From assembly GCA_027485675.1 (NCBI GenBank), contig JAIXQP010000002.1:1-64000 (forward strand): DNA of 64,000 nucleotides, in the 5' to 3' direction. Positions 17,817-26,838 of this stretch are shown here, piece after piece. Every line of letters begins with the position of its first letter. Position 1 is the first letter of the stretch. The notes under the pieces are model-generated. The model ran no database searches and had not been told where the DNA came from. It was given only the letters and a program-made list of their open reading frames with translations. The stretch is from Terriglobales bacterium. GTDB taxonomy: Bacteria; Acidobacteriota; Terriglobia; Bryobacterales; Bryobacteraceae. Both the position numbers and the translations under genes were made by a program.

Positions 17817-19859
17817 ATGGCCAACTGGCTGCCGCCCATCGCCACCAAAAAACGCCTGCTCCTTGTAAGTGCACTGTGCGGATCTGTCTCCGTGGTAGCG
17901 GTCTATCTCTGGCTAAACAGCTATCAGCCTCCCGAGCGCGCTTTGCGGATCGGCACCTGGCACGGCCCACCCTTTGAGGTTCACGGCCCGGATGGCTCCG
18001 TCACGGGCCTGGGGCCGGACATCGTGAGCGCGGCGGCCCACCGCCTGGGGATACGCCTCGAGTGGGTGCGCACCCCCCGCGGGCCGGAAGAGATGCTTCC
18101 GACGGGAGAACTGGATCTGTGGGGTTCTTTATCCATGACCGAGTCCCGCCGCCAGAAGCTATTCATCACCAGTCCGTGGGCGGAGTCTTACTACGGTCTG
18201 ATCTCCCTGGCTGGCGCGCCACCGCCGCACGAAAACAGAATCGGCGTGATGCGGACTCCCGTGCCCAGCACTCTCATCCGGCGGGTCAGGCCGCAGGCTA
18301 CCATCCGGCAATACCCCGAGCGGGACCTCCTGTTCGACGCCCTCTGCCGGGGCGAAGTGGACCAGGTGTTCATGGATCAACGGTCGTTCGTGGCGCAGGC
18401 CATGAAGCGAACCCCGTCCTGTCAAGGCGCTGCCTTCGACGCCGTGTACCTCCCCGAGACGAGAACGGAGGTCGGCACAGCCGCGGCGCCCGGCATGGAG
18501 GCGCACGCCTTGGCGCTCCGCCGCGAGATTGACCGGATGGCCGTGGACGGTACGCTGGGCCGGCTGACTTCGCGCCACCCCATCGGCTTGGGCAGTACGG
18601 ATTGGCTCATGCAACTCGCCGCCTCCGAACGGCGCGCCCAGTTGCTGCAGTTCGGCATCCTCGCCGCTCTGGTGTTTGCCGCCGTCACCTACTGGCAGGT
18701 CGTCAGAGTGCGCGCCGCCCGCCGTGAGGCGGAGCGGGCCAACCAGGCGAAGTCCGTTTTTCTGGCCACGATGAGTCACGAAATCCGCACTCCGATGAAC
18801 GGGGTGCTCGGGCTTACCAACCTGCTGCTGGCGACTCCTCTCGATCGCGAGCAGCGGGAACTCGGCTCCACGATAGAATCTTCCGCCCAGGCGCTATTGA
18901 GCATTCTCAACGGCGTCCTCGATCTGTCCAAGATCGAGGCGGGCAGCCTGATTCTCGAGTCGATTCCCTTCTCTCCCGCCGGACTGACGAAGGAGACGAT
19001 GGAAGGCTTCGCGGCGCTCGCCCGCGAGAAGCAGATCCGCTTGGACATCACTGTCGATGAAGGCGTACCGCCCTGGGTCCTGGGCGACCCGCTCCGGACA
19101 CGGCAGATTCTCGCCAATTTGGTTGGCAACGCGCTGAAGTTTACGGACGCGGGCTCGATCGCCGTGCACTGGACCCTCCAGGACCAGCAAAGCGGCCACG
19201 CCGCGCTCCGCCTCACCGTGGCGGATACCGGCATTGGCATCGCCCCGGAGAGTCTCGCTCTGGTCTTTGAGCCCTTTCGCCAGGGTGACCCTACCACCAC
19301 GCGCCGCTTCGGGGGCACCGGACTCGGGCTCACGATCGCCAAGCGGCTGGTCCATGCCATGGGCGGCGAAATCAGCGTCACCAGCCAGCCCGGACTGGGG
19401 AGCACTTTCATCGTCACGCTCCGCTTACCGGTGGCCGCCGCGCCGGCGGAATCCGTCCAGCCGGCCTCCCCTTCGCCACGCGGAAATGGCCGGAGGCCCC
19501 GGATCCTGCTCGCCGAGGACAACGCGGTCAACCGCCGGGTGGCGCAGGCGATGCTCGAGCGTTTCGGCTGTGACGTCGTCATCGCCGGCAACGGACAGGA
19601 AGCCGTGGAGCGGCACACCCAGGAGAGCTTCGACCTGATTCTGATGGATTGTCAGATGCCGGAATTGGATGGCTACGCCGCCACCGAGGAGATCCGGCGG
19701 CGGGAGGCCGGGCGACTCCGGACGCCGATCGTCGCCGTAACCGCCAGCGTCATGTCGGCCGAACGGCAACGCTGCCGCGCGTGCGGCATGGATGACTTCC
19801 TCGCCAAGCCCTGGCAGCCCGGCGAGTTGGAAGCAGTGCTTGCCCGTTGGTGCTCGTGA
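17817..19859 (+). CDS. hybrid sensor histidine kinase with periplasmic solute-binding domain and C-terminal receiver
   Basis: 680 residues. An N-terminal membrane segment (about 12-32) precedes a type-3 extracellular solute-binding domain (about 40-255: [45 protein letters not shown]). A second membrane segment lies at about 275-295. The kinase core has His321 in [11 protein letters not shown], the N box [14 protein letters not shown]1 DTGIGI and G2 GGTGLGL. The receiver (about 560-680) has the acidic pair EDN and phospho-acceptor Asp611 in [12 protein letters not shown], with lysine in FLAKPW. It is a BvgS/EvgS-like organisation that senses a small solute, perhaps an amino acid. No separate output regulator is adjacent, so the partner is elsewhere. 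The AGGG 7-8 bases before the ATG supports this start. Confidence 0.92.
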   Translation: MANWLPPIATKKRLLLVSALCGSVSVVAVYLWLNSYQPPERALRIGTWHGPPFEVHGPDGSVTGLGPDIVSAAAHRLGIRLEWVRTPRGPEEMLPTGELDLWGSLSMTESRRQKLFITSPWAESYYGLISLAGAPPPHENRIGVMRTPVPSTLIRRVRPQATIRQYPERDLLFDALCRGEVDQVFMDQRSFVAQAMKRTPSCQGAAFDAVYLPETRTEVGTAAAPGMEAHALALRREIDRMAVDGTLGRLTSRHPIGLGSTDWLMQLAASERRAQLLQFGILAALVFAAVTYWQVVRVRAARREAERANQAKSVFLATMSHEIRTPMNGVLGLTNLLLATPLDREQRELGSTIESSAQALLSILNGVLDLSKIEAGSLILESIPFSPAGLTKETMEGFAALAREKQIRLDITVDEGVPPWVLGDPLRTRQILANLVGNALKFTDAGSIAVHWTLQDQQSGHAALRLTVADTGIGIAPESLALVFEPFRQGDPTTTRRFGGTGLGLTIAKRLVHAMGGEISVTSQPGLGSTFIVTLRLPVAAAPAESVQPASPSPRGNGRRPRILLAEDNAVNRRVAQAMLERFGCDVVIAGNGQEAVERHTQESFDLILMDCQMPELDGYAATEEIRRREAGRLRTPIVAVTASVMSAERQRCRACGMDDFLAKPWQPGELEAVLARWCS

Positions 19860-19877
19860 GCGGAAACCCGGTCTGGT

Positions 19878-19896
19878 TGCGCCCTAACCGGCAGAG
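19878..19896 (+). promoter_or_regulatory. shared 5' element TGCGCCCTAAC-GG-AGAG, copy 1
   Basis: TGCGCCCTAACCGGCAGAG ends 8 bases before the ATG at 19905. An almost identical element lies at exactly the same distance before the ATG at 21207. It is either a promoter or an untranslated-leader element. Confidence 0.45.
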
Positions 19897-19904
19897 CCCC
19901 TTCG

Positions 19905-20888
19905 ATGCTACCCGCTGATCTCTCTCCCGCCGACCGCCGCGACTATGAAAACCTGCCCCCGGCGCTGCGCCAGCTCCTCGATGCCGAGTTGGCCGCCGGC
20001 AACCGGATCGCGGCGGTCGAGCACGGCTTCCCCGCGGCCCCCATCGGGGCGTCGTTCCGGTTGACCGGCCCGGTCCGCTCCCAGCCGCGCGCCTCTGCCG
20101 GTGAGCTCCGGTTCTACGAACGCAATAGCCCCCAGTATTCCGGCGAGTTCACCGTGGAACCGCGCCATTTCTTCATCCTGGAGCCTCCGCTTCCCGAACC
20201 CGAAATCGCCGCGCCCATGCGGCCCACGCCTCCGCCGACGCCCCCACCCCCGCCGCCTTCTCCGCTCCTCGAACAGTTCAGGGCCAGTATGGTGGTGGAC
20301 TATGAGAAGTGGCGCGAAGGCATCGGCTACGCTGTCGACCTGATTCCCCGCCTGAACGCCGAGGAGCGGCGGACGCTCGAAGGGGAGTTGACCGAGCGAT
20401 TGCGCCGGGACGGGAACTGGCGCGACCTGGAGGCGCTCGCCGCCCTCGATACACCCTCGGCCCGGGCCGCGATCGAGTCGGCCCGGCGCCATTCGGATCC
20501 CGAGGTCCGCGCCTATGCCGTCCGGCAGTTGGCGGAGAACGGCGACCTGCCCCCGGAACTGGTGGAGCCCGCCATCATCCGGGTCATCGAGGAGGCCGCC
20601 TCCATGAGCACTTTGACGGTGGCGCTTTCCCTCGCCGCGTCCTGCCCAACGCCGGAGGTCCGCCGCGCGATTCTCGATCGCGCCCGCACCGGGGACTCCA
20701 CCACCCGCGTGCACATGGCCGCCCTCCTCTTCTTCCTGTGCGGCAAGAGCAGCGAGCCGTTCGACTGGGCGCATCGCCCCTTCTTCCTCCGCTTCGGCGA
20801 CCATAACGACGAGTCCGATTTCCGCGCCGCCTGGCGAGAACTGCGCTCCTTGCTCGAAGAGTTCGAAGCGACCCCAAGGACGCGGTGA
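19905..20888 (+). CDS. HEAT-repeat-like hypothetical protein with proline-rich linker
   Basis: 327 residues without signal peptide or membrane segment. The first 100 residues are of unknown fold. A proline tract (PTPPPTPPPPPPSP, about 105-120) separates them from an alpha-helical half. That half has HEAT-like repeats (SARAAIESARRHSDPEVRAYAVRQLAE, TPEVRRAILDRARTGDSTTRVHMAALLFFL) and a conserved-looking tail FDWAHRPFFLRFGDHN. HEAT proteins bind other proteins; the partner is unknown. The stop overlaps the start of the next gene (GTGA at 20885-20888). Both this gene and the one at 21207 share a 5' element, so the three small genes from 19905 to 21620 probably act together. Confidence 0.7.
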   Translation: MLPADLSPADRRDYENLPPALRQLLDAELAAGNRIAAVEHGFPAAPIGASFRLTGPVRSQPRASAGELRFYERNSPQYSGEFTVEPRHFFILEPPLPEPEIAAPMRPTPPPTPPPPPPSPLLEQFRASMVVDYEKWREGIGYAVDLIPRLNAEERRTLEGELTERLRRDGNWRDLEALAALDTPSARAAIESARRHSDPEVRAYAVRQLAENGDLPPELVEPAIIRVIEEAASMSTLTVALSLAASCPTPEVRRAILDRARTGDSTTRVHMAALLFFLCGKSSEPFDWAHRPFFLRFGDHNDESDFRAAWRELRSLLEEFEATPRTR

Positions 20889-21169
20889 AACCGTTCTGGA
20901 ACATCCTCGCTCTTGCCGTTCCCTTGACCGTAGCAGCCCTGGGCGCCATCCTGACGGTCACGTCCCGCAGCGGCACCGGCGACTTCGCCGGACGTCTCGG
21001 CAACGGTGTTCTTTTCGTACTCGCGGTTGGCGCCACCTGCCTGGTAGGCGAGGTGGCCGCGGTCGTTTCGCTCGTCCGTGGCGAACGGCACGCTTGGCTG
21101 GCGATCCTTGGACTGATTCTGAACCTCATCATAATTTCGCCAATAGCCGCAATTCTGATGAGCGATTAG
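20885..21169 (+). CDS. small integral membrane protein, hypothetical
   Basis: 94 residues starting with GTG at 20885, which overlaps the previous stop (GTGA), so translation is probably coupled. Nearly the whole protein is hydrophobic with three predicted membrane segments: about 5-26 (NILALAVPLTVAALGAILTV), about 40-62 (GVLFVLAVGATCLVGEVAAVV) and about 70-92 (AWLAILGLILNLIIISPIAA), joined by short charged loops. I recognise no family. A small membrane partner for the HEAT-like protein is the simplest reading of the overlap (inference). Confidence 0.6.
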   Translation: MKPFWNILALAVPLTVAALGAILTVTSRSGTGDFAGRLGNGVLFVLAVGATCLVGEVAAVVSLVRGERHAWLAILGLILNLIIISPIAAILMSD

Positions 21170-21179
21170 CGCGCTTCCC

Positions 21180-21198
21180 TGCGCCCTAACAGGTAGAG
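21180..21198 (+). promoter_or_regulatory. shared 5' element TGCGCCCTAAC-GG-AGAG, copy 2
   Basis: TGCGCCCTAACAGGTAGAG ends 8 bases before the ATG at 21207. It matches copy 1 at 19878-19896 in 17 of 19 positions, while the bases around it do not match. Confidence 0.45.
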
Positions 21199-21206
21199 AC
21201 TAACCG

Positions 21207-21620
21207 ATGTCGAAACCACTAATCGAAGCCCCTGACAGCACGGACTCCGTCCGCTACGAGACGCTCGCCTACCTCGAGGTCTACGACGCCATCCTCAACG
21301 ACGACTACGCCTTCGTCGCCTACAAGGAGACGGACTCGAACGGAGACTGGCGCGTCCGCATCAGGTCGCGCCATACCGCCGGCGCTGTCTTCGAACCCGC
21401 CATGATGAAGTCGAACGCGCGGGCGGCCGGCGCGCAAGGCAAACCCTCGTTCCCGTGGGGTTTCAGCATCGACCCGAGCGACGGGGACGCGCGGAACATT
21501 CAGTTTCGCGTGCACGTCGCCAACGGCCGGCCCGCCGCGATCGAAATGTTCGCGCAGCTGCGAAAATTCGATGGCAGTGCAGACGCGCCCCAGTCCGTCC
21601 AGTTTCCCTGGCCCGAGTAA
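21207..21620 (+). CDS. hypothetical protein
   Basis: 137 residues, soluble, with no signal peptide. It contains a beta-rich stretch (YETLAYLEVYDAILNDDYAFVAYKE, DWRVRIRSRHTAG, IQFRVHVANGRPAAIEMFAQL). I do not recognise the family or any catalytic motif. The size, acidic composition and lack of motifs are what one sees in small adaptor or immunity-type proteins, but that is only a possibility. It shares its 5' element with the HEAT-like gene 1.3 kb upstream and lies before the UPF0182 gene. Confidence 0.5.
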   Translation: MSKPLIEAPDSTDSVRYETLAYLEVYDAILNDDYAFVAYKETDSNGDWRVRIRSRHTAGAVFEPAMMKSNARAAGAQGKPSFPWGFSIDPSDGDARNIQFRVHVANGRPAAIEMFAQLRKFDGSADAPQSVQFPWPE

Positions 21621-21684
21621 GCACCGGCGCCACGGGGTTCGTCCGGCTCCCCCGCCAAAGGGCCTACACTGAAGCTGTACCCTT

Positions 21685-24474
21685 ATGGCAAACTCCACGA
21701 TCGATATTGAAGATGCCTTCCGTGGGCAGACGGGCGGCGGCGGAGGATGGGGGAAAGGCACCATTCTCGTTCTCCTGATCGTCCTCCTCTTCAGTGCCAC
21801 CGCCATTTGCAGCACCATCATCGACTACGAGTGGTGGTCGGAGGTCGGCCAGACCGACGCCTGGTGGGCGCAGTTCTACTACCAGACCGGACCGCGCCTG
21901 GCCGCCGGACTCCTCGCGTTTATCGTCCTCTGGGTGGCAAACGCGCGCGGCATGAAGGCCGCGGGCACCTCACTCCGGCGGCATCCCTTGTATGCCCGGC
22001 TCGCGACGCTGGGCGCTCTGCTGCTGGGCTGGATCCTGGCCGCCGTCGGATTCTCCAGTTGGGACGCCGCCCGTTACTTCGCCAGCATGCAGTCGGCCGC
22101 CCCCGTAGCCACTACGGACCCCTTCTTTGGCAAGCCGCTCACCTTCTACTTTTTCGAGTTGCCGTTCTTTGAATCTCTGGCCTCCTTCGCGGTGGCGACG
22201 CTTGCCGCTGCCACGATCGTGCATTTTGCCGTCAGTCAGGCCTGGTCCGTCCAATCCCTGTTTCGCGCGACGGCCCCCGGCCAGTATGCCCTCGAATGGC
22301 AGAACCTGCGCACAGGCCCCGGCACGCGGATCCTCGGCGCGCTGACGCTGGTCGCCCTCGCCGCGCAGTACTTCTTGAATCGTTACGACCTTGCTTTTGA
22401 AGATCATGCCTTCATGACCGGGGTCGACTACATCGCGGCCAACGTCCGCATTCCGCTGAACTGGCTGCTGGTCGGCGCCACGCTGGCCGCGGCCGGACTG
22501 GTCGCCTCCGGCCGCGCCAAGACCGCCCTCGCCGCCCTCATCGTCCTGCCGATCCAGAGCCTGGTACCGGGAGTCGTCAATTCTGTCTACGTGAAACCGA
22601 ACGAACTCACCCTGCAACGGCCCTACATCCAACACCACATGGACGCCACGCGCGAAGCCTATCAGTTGAAGGGCTCGGCCAAACCCAAGCTCTTCAAGGC
22701 GAATCTCGATACGGCCCTCGATGCCAACAAACACCGGGATCTGCTGAACAATGTACGCCTCTGGGATTGGCAGGCTTTTCACGATACCGTCAGCCAGATT
22801 CAGCCGCTCCGGCCGTACATCTATGTAGACACCGACGTGGACCGCTACCGCATTAACGGCAAACTGCAGCAGGTCATGCTGACGCCCCGGGAACTCGACA
22901 TCCAGCAGTTAGGGGAAGCCCGGAACCGGTGGCCGAACAGTCACGTGGTCTACACCCACGGCTACGGGATCGTCGCCGCCGATGCCAACAAGATCACCTC
23001 CGACGGACTCCCCAGCCTGTTCATTCAGGACGCTCCGCCCAAAGTTACAGTCCCCGGCATGAAGTTGACGCGCCCGGAAATCTACTACGGCGAAGTCGCC
23101 CATGAGCCCGTTTTCGTGCGCACCGCGCAACCGGAGTTCAACTATCCCTCGGGCTCCGACAATGTTCACAACCAATACGACGGCAAAGGAGGCTTCCCCA
23201 TCGGTTCCTTCGCCATGCGCCTGATTGCCGCCATTGCCTACGCGGACCCGAACATCGTCCTCACCAGTTCGCTCCAGGCCGACAGCCGGATGATGATTCA
23301 CCGCCGCGTGAGCGCGCGCCTCGATACCCTCGCCGGCTTCCTGACCTGGGACGAGGATCCCTACCTCGTGCTCACCAAGGAAGGCCGCCTGGTCTGGATG
23401 GTCGACGGCTACACCACCTCCAGTTCCCATCCCTACTCCTACCCCATTCGAACCCGGGCGGCCGGCCGGGTGAATTATGTCCGCAACGCCGTTAAGGCCA
23501 CCGTCGATGCCTATAGCGGGGAAACCAATCTCTATGTATTCGATGAGAAGGACCCGATCATTCTCGCCTGGCGCCAACTCTATCCCAAGCTGCTCAAGCC
23601 CGGCACCGAGATGCCCGCCGAACTCCGCGAACATGCCCGCTATCCCGAATGGCTCTTCCGCATTCAAGCCGAGGTCCATCTGACGTTTCACATGCAGGAC
23701 GCCGAGGCCTTTTACAACAAGGTCGACGTCTGGGACATCGCCAACCGGCAAGGGGGAACGCCGGGGCGGACCACCAGTACGGATGGCTTTACCGAGGACT
23801 CGACCACCGGAAAGTCGCAGATGGCGCCGACCTACGTCCTGGCCGACGTCCCCGGCGACGAATCGGCCGATCCCGAGTTTCTTCTCATGCTGCCGTTTAC
23901 CCCGCGGGGAAAAGACAACCTGATCGGGATGATGATCGGCCGCGGTGACGGCGGACACCTTGGCGAACTCGTATTCCTCGAACTGCCCAAAGAGCAACTC
24001 TACTACGGACCCATGCAGATCGAGTCCCGGATTAACCAGGATCAGACGATTTCAAAGGATCTCACTCTCTGGAACCAGCAGGGCTCGCGCGTCCTGCGGG
24101 GCCAGATGACGGTGCTCCCCGTGGACAACAAGTTCTTCTTTGCCCAGCCCTTCTATCTGCAGGCGAGCCAAGCGAGGATGCCCCAGTTGAAGAAGGTGGT
24201 CATTGCTGTCGGCAATCGCTTGATCTACACCGATACCTACGAACAGGCGCTCGCCGAACTCGGCGCTTCCGCCCCGGCTCCGCAGCAGATCACCACCGGA
24301 GAAGCTCCGCCCGACAGTCCCAAGCCCGCGGCATCATCGGAGATCACCGACCCGCGGAACCGCCTCCAATCCCTGCGCCAGCGGATGGAACGGTATCGCC
24401 AACTCGCCGCTCAAGGCAAATGGGCGGAGGCCGGTCGAGAGCTGGAAGCGATCGAGACCGAACTCCGCAAATAG
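21685..24474 (+). CDS. UPF0182 family large membrane protein
   Basis: 929 residues, the usual length for UPF0182. The N-terminal 300 residues contain about seven membrane segments (GTILVLLIVLLFSATAICSTI, LAAGLLAFIVLWVANA, YARLATLGALLLGWILAAVGF and others). A large extracytoplasmic part follows with family-typical stretches (SNPYVKPNELTLQRPYI-like VNSVYVKPNELTLQRPYIQ, TPRELDIQQL, YGEVAHEPVFVRT, YPIRTRAAGRVNYVRNAVKATVDAY). The function of the family is not established. The C-terminal 60 residues are a Pro/Ser-rich linker and a charged helix (RMERYRQLAAQGKWAEAGRELEAIE). It converges on the next gene with only four bases between the stops. Confidence 0.9.
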   Translation: MANSTIDIEDAFRGQTGGGGGWGKGTILVLLIVLLFSATAICSTIIDYEWWSEVGQTDAWWAQFYYQTGPRLAAGLLAFIVLWVANARGMKAAGTSLRRHPLYARLATLGALLLGWILAAVGFSSWDAARYFASMQSAAPVATTDPFFGKPLTFYFFELPFFESLASFAVATLAAATIVHFAVSQAWSVQSLFRATAPGQYALEWQNLRTGPGTRILGALTLVALAAQYFLNRYDLAFEDHAFMTGVDYIAANVRIPLNWLLVGATLAAAGLVASGRAKTALAALIVLPIQSLVPGVVNSVYVKPNELTLQRPYIQHHMDATREAYQLKGSAKPKLFKANLDTALDANKHRDLLNNVRLWDWQAFHDTVSQIQPLRPYIYVDTDVDRYRINGKLQQVMLTPRELDIQQLGEARNRWPNSHVVYTHGYGIVAADANKITSDGLPSLFIQDAPPKVTVPGMKLTRPEIYYGEVAHEPVFVRTAQPEFNYPSGSDNVHNQYDGKGGFPIGSFAMRLIAAIAYADPNIVLTSSLQADSRMMIHRRVSARLDTLAGFLTWDEDPYLVLTKEGRLVWMVDGYTTSSSHPYSYPIRTRAAGRVNYVRNAVKATVDAYSGETNLYVFDEKDPIILAWRQLYPKLLKPGTEMPAELREHARYPEWLFRIQAEVHLTFHMQDAEAFYNKVDVWDIANRQGGTPGRTTSTDGFTEDSTTGKSQMAPTYVLADVPGDESADPEFLLMLPFTPRGKDNLIGMMIGRGDGGHLGELVFLELPKEQLYYGPMQIESRINQDQTISKDLTLWNQQGSRVLRGQMTVLPVDNKFFFAQPFYLQASQARMPQLKKVVIAVGNRLIYTDTYEQALAELGASAPAPQQITTGEAPPDSPKPAASSEITDPRNRLQSLRQRMERYRQLAAQGKWAEAGRELEAIETELRK

Positions 24475-24478
24475 AGGA

Positions 24479-26689
24479 CTAGCCGTTAACGACCAACCGG
24501 GCCCGCTCGGCGCCAGACTTCTTGGTTCCGCGGCGGGAAGTCTCCATGCGTTCCTGGGCCGCGGCGACCGCATCGCTCAACCGCTCAGCGTGGACGTTAA
24601 CGGCCGCCCAACTGAAGCTGATGTTGCTCAGGCCCAGATGCCGCAACTGGAAGTCCCACAACTTTTCAGACAACCCGGCCACTCGGCGCTGCGAGAGACC
24701 AGAGTCATCGATGCGGTAGACAAACACCCATTGATCCGCGGAAACCTTCACGCCAAAATCTCCATCGCGAACCATGGACGTCATGAGAACCTCCACGGAA
24801 TCGAGTAGCGACTTCAAGTCCTGCTCGCCAACGGAAGCCGACAGCCGGGTGAGGTCGTTAATGCTGATCGTAATGACGATTCCGCTCATCGGATTCGGCA
24901 TTTCGAGCAACCGCCAATAGGTAGCCAGGTCCTGCATGCCGGTGGGCAACAAGAGCTCCGCATAGGTTGGCGCCTGCGCAACGGCAGGTTCTTCAAAATA
25001 CGCGGGCTCAATGACCGGCAAGGCCGCGGGCGCGACATCGGCCACCGGCTCCAATTCGGTCAGTTCCGGATAGGTCTCGGCAGCGAACGCTTCGGAAGCA
25101 AAGACGGTTTCGGGCAGGGGGGCAAACTCACTGCCGGACCAGTCATAGGCCGGGGTCTCGATGGCCGGGGGCAGCGAATCGTAAGTAGAGAAATCCCCAA
25201 CGGCAAACACGGGTTCCTCGACGACCGGTGTCGTCTCCGGGCTGGAAACGGCAGCCAGGCTGGGGAACGGCAACTCCTCGACAAAAGGAGGCGGATCCGG
25301 TACCAGCGCGGGAGCCGCATCGAGCGCCTCAGCCAAGGCTGAACCGGCATACTGCGGCACATCGAACGCGTAGGCGGGTTCCCGCTCCGCAATAGTGGGC
25401 TCTGCGGCCATAATCGGGAACTCCGGCGCGGGAGCCTCCAACACTGGCATGGCAACCGGCTCCACAGCATCTTCAAAGGCGGCGAAGACCGGCTGCGCGG
25501 ATTCGAGGACGGGCAACGCCAGCAACTCACCGGACGATTCCGGAGCCCCCACGTAGGCAGCCTCGCTCCATTCGCTCGGCGCGTCCGCTTCGATCTGCTC
25601 GGGCTGAGGAGCCTCCGCCTCGACAACGGCGGGAACCATCGCGACGGCCGGCACCTCGGCGGCCACGACCGCTTCCACTTCGACCGCTTCTACTTCGACC
25701 GGTTCCACAGCAACCGCTTCGACAGCGACCGGTTCCACAGCAACCGGTTCCACAGCGACCGGTTCCACAGCAACCGCTTCCACAGCAACCGGAAGCGGGG
25801 CCGGCGTCTTCGCCGCGCTGGCGGCAATGACATCTTCGAGCAATTGACTGGAGTATGGCGCCGGCGACGCCTGGGCCGACTCGGCGATTCTCTGCAGTTC
25901 GTCGGCCAGCTTCATGGCAGGCAGCGGCCGCAACATGATCACGGGCGGAGTAGAGGCTGGACGGGCCTGCGCATGGGCGACGTGCTCCACCTCGGCCGGC
26001 CGCTGCAATGCAACGGTCTCCGCCATCACCGGCAGCTCATTCAGTGTGGGCGTCAACGGCTTCTCGACCTCCGCCGCAGCCACCGGAACGGGCTCGGCGG
26101 GAACAAACTCTGCCACCGGCGCCTCCGCCGCTACCACCTCGCGAACATCTTCCTCAACGTCCTGCGAGGCGCTTCCCGCCCGGCGTGCCACTCGCGCCAT
26201 GACTTCCGGCCGTACCCAGTCGTAGGAGTTCTCTCCCGGCTTGTTCGCCTTCTCGCCGTCCAAACCACGCTTGCGGCGGGATCGCCGCCGCTCGGAAACA
26301 TCGAAGCCAGCTACCGGCGGAGCCTCCGCCAATCGGTCCTCGCCCACTGCAGCACGGTTTACCAACGCCGCCTCGCGCTCCGCCACCTGCGCCAGACCCT
26401 CAGCCGCCGCATGAGACTGCATCACCGCCTCGGCCGCCACCGGCTCCGGCGACATTGCCACGGGCTGGGCCGCTACTGGCGAACTGCTCCGGAACTGCGC
26501 CAGCCAGGCCGAAGGATTCAAGATCGCAAACCGCTCGCGCTCCTCCGTTCGTACCCGAAGTTCAATGTTGCGTTCCCGCAACTGCTCGTTATTGCCTTTC
26601 AAATAGTCGCAGATCAGCGCAACAAACGCCGACCCCAACACCACTACCAGGCTCACGAAGATCTGTAGTTCTAAGGCACCTAAATCCAT
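24479..26689 (-). CDS. membrane-anchored protein with degenerate GGDEF-like C-terminal domain
   Basis: 736 residues. One N-terminal membrane helix (about 8-28, LQIFVSLVVVLGSAFVALICDYL) is followed by a charged coiled coil (about 30-55) and a basic patch (SERRRSRRKRG). A long acidic linker rich in Ala, Pro, Glu and Val (about 180-570) includes eight VAVEP/VAVEA-type pentapeptides. The last 150 residues resemble a diguanylate-cyclase fold (SGIVITISINDLTRLSASVG, LLDSVEVLMTSMVRDGDFGVKVSADQWVFVYRI), but the GGDEF catalytic loop is replaced by SADQW. Diguanylate cyclase activity is therefore unlikely; a scaffold or nucleotide-sensing role is more plausible. AGGA 5-6 bases before the ATG supports the start. 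Confidence 0.75.
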   Translation of the reverse strand: MDLGALELQIFVSLVVVLGSAFVALICDYLKGNNEQLRERNIELRVRTEERERFAILNPSAWLAQFRSSSPVAAQPVAMSPEPVAAEAVMQSHAAAEGLAQVAEREAALVNRAAVGEDRLAEAPPVAGFDVSERRRSRRKRGLDGEKANKPGENSYDWVRPEVMARVARRAGSASQDVEEDVREVVAAEAPVAEFVPAEPVPVAAAEVEKPLTPTLNELPVMAETVALQRPAEVEHVAHAQARPASTPPVIMLRPLPAMKLADELQRIAESAQASPAPYSSQLLEDVIAASAAKTPAPLPVAVEAVAVEPVAVEPVAVEPVAVEAVAVEPVEVEAVEVEAVVAAEVPAVAMVPAVVEAEAPQPEQIEADAPSEWSEAAYVGAPESSGELLALPVLESAQPVFAAFEDAVEPVAMPVLEAPAPEFPIMAAEPTIAEREPAYAFDVPQYAGSALAEALDAAPALVPDPPPFVEELPFPSLAAVSSPETTPVVEEPVFAVGDFSTYDSLPPAIETPAYDWSGSEFAPLPETVFASEAFAAETYPELTELEPVADVAPAALPVIEPAYFEEPAVAQAPTYAELLLPTGMQDLATYWRLLEMPNPMSGIVITISINDLTRLSASVGEQDLKSLLDSVEVLMTSMVRDGDFGVKVSADQWVFVYRIDDSGLSQRRVAGLSEKLWDFQLRHLGLSNISFSWAAVNVHAERLSDAVAAAQERMETSRRGTKKSGAERARLVVNG
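25671..25790. repeat. eight tandem 15-bp repeats inside a coding region
   Basis: Eight consecutive 15-base units of the type GGTTCCACAGCAACC with small variations, with no spacers. On the minus strand each unit encodes a pentapeptide such as Val-Ala-Val-Glu-Pro or Val-Ala-Val-Glu-Ala in the linker of the GGDEF-like protein. It is a coding minisatellite likely to vary in copy number. Confidence 0.9.
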
Positions 26690-26703
26690 GGCTTCCTAAG
26701 TAT

Positions 26704-26716
26704 CTATCGGCGATAG
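26704..26716. promoter_or_regulatory. 13-bp palindrome upstream of the GGDEF-like gene
   Basis: CTATCG-G-CGATAG lies 15 bases before the ATG at 26689, just outside the ribosome site, and could be an operator. The rest of 26717-26838 shows no gene. Confidence 0.3.
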
Positions 26717-26838
26717 GTCCATAGGAGAATAGAGTAGAAGTTTCAAAAAAACTAGTACGACCGTTCGATTACCTGCTTATTTCCAGGCGGTTAGAGCAAA
26801 GGGACTAGGAGTTCGGGGCGCTGACTAAGGTGAATAAC

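Noticed and set aside
25671-25790. Possible CRISPR-like or regulatory repeat array
   Set aside because: The 15-bp units are contiguous without spacers and keep the reading frame of the minus-strand protein, so this is a coding repeat.
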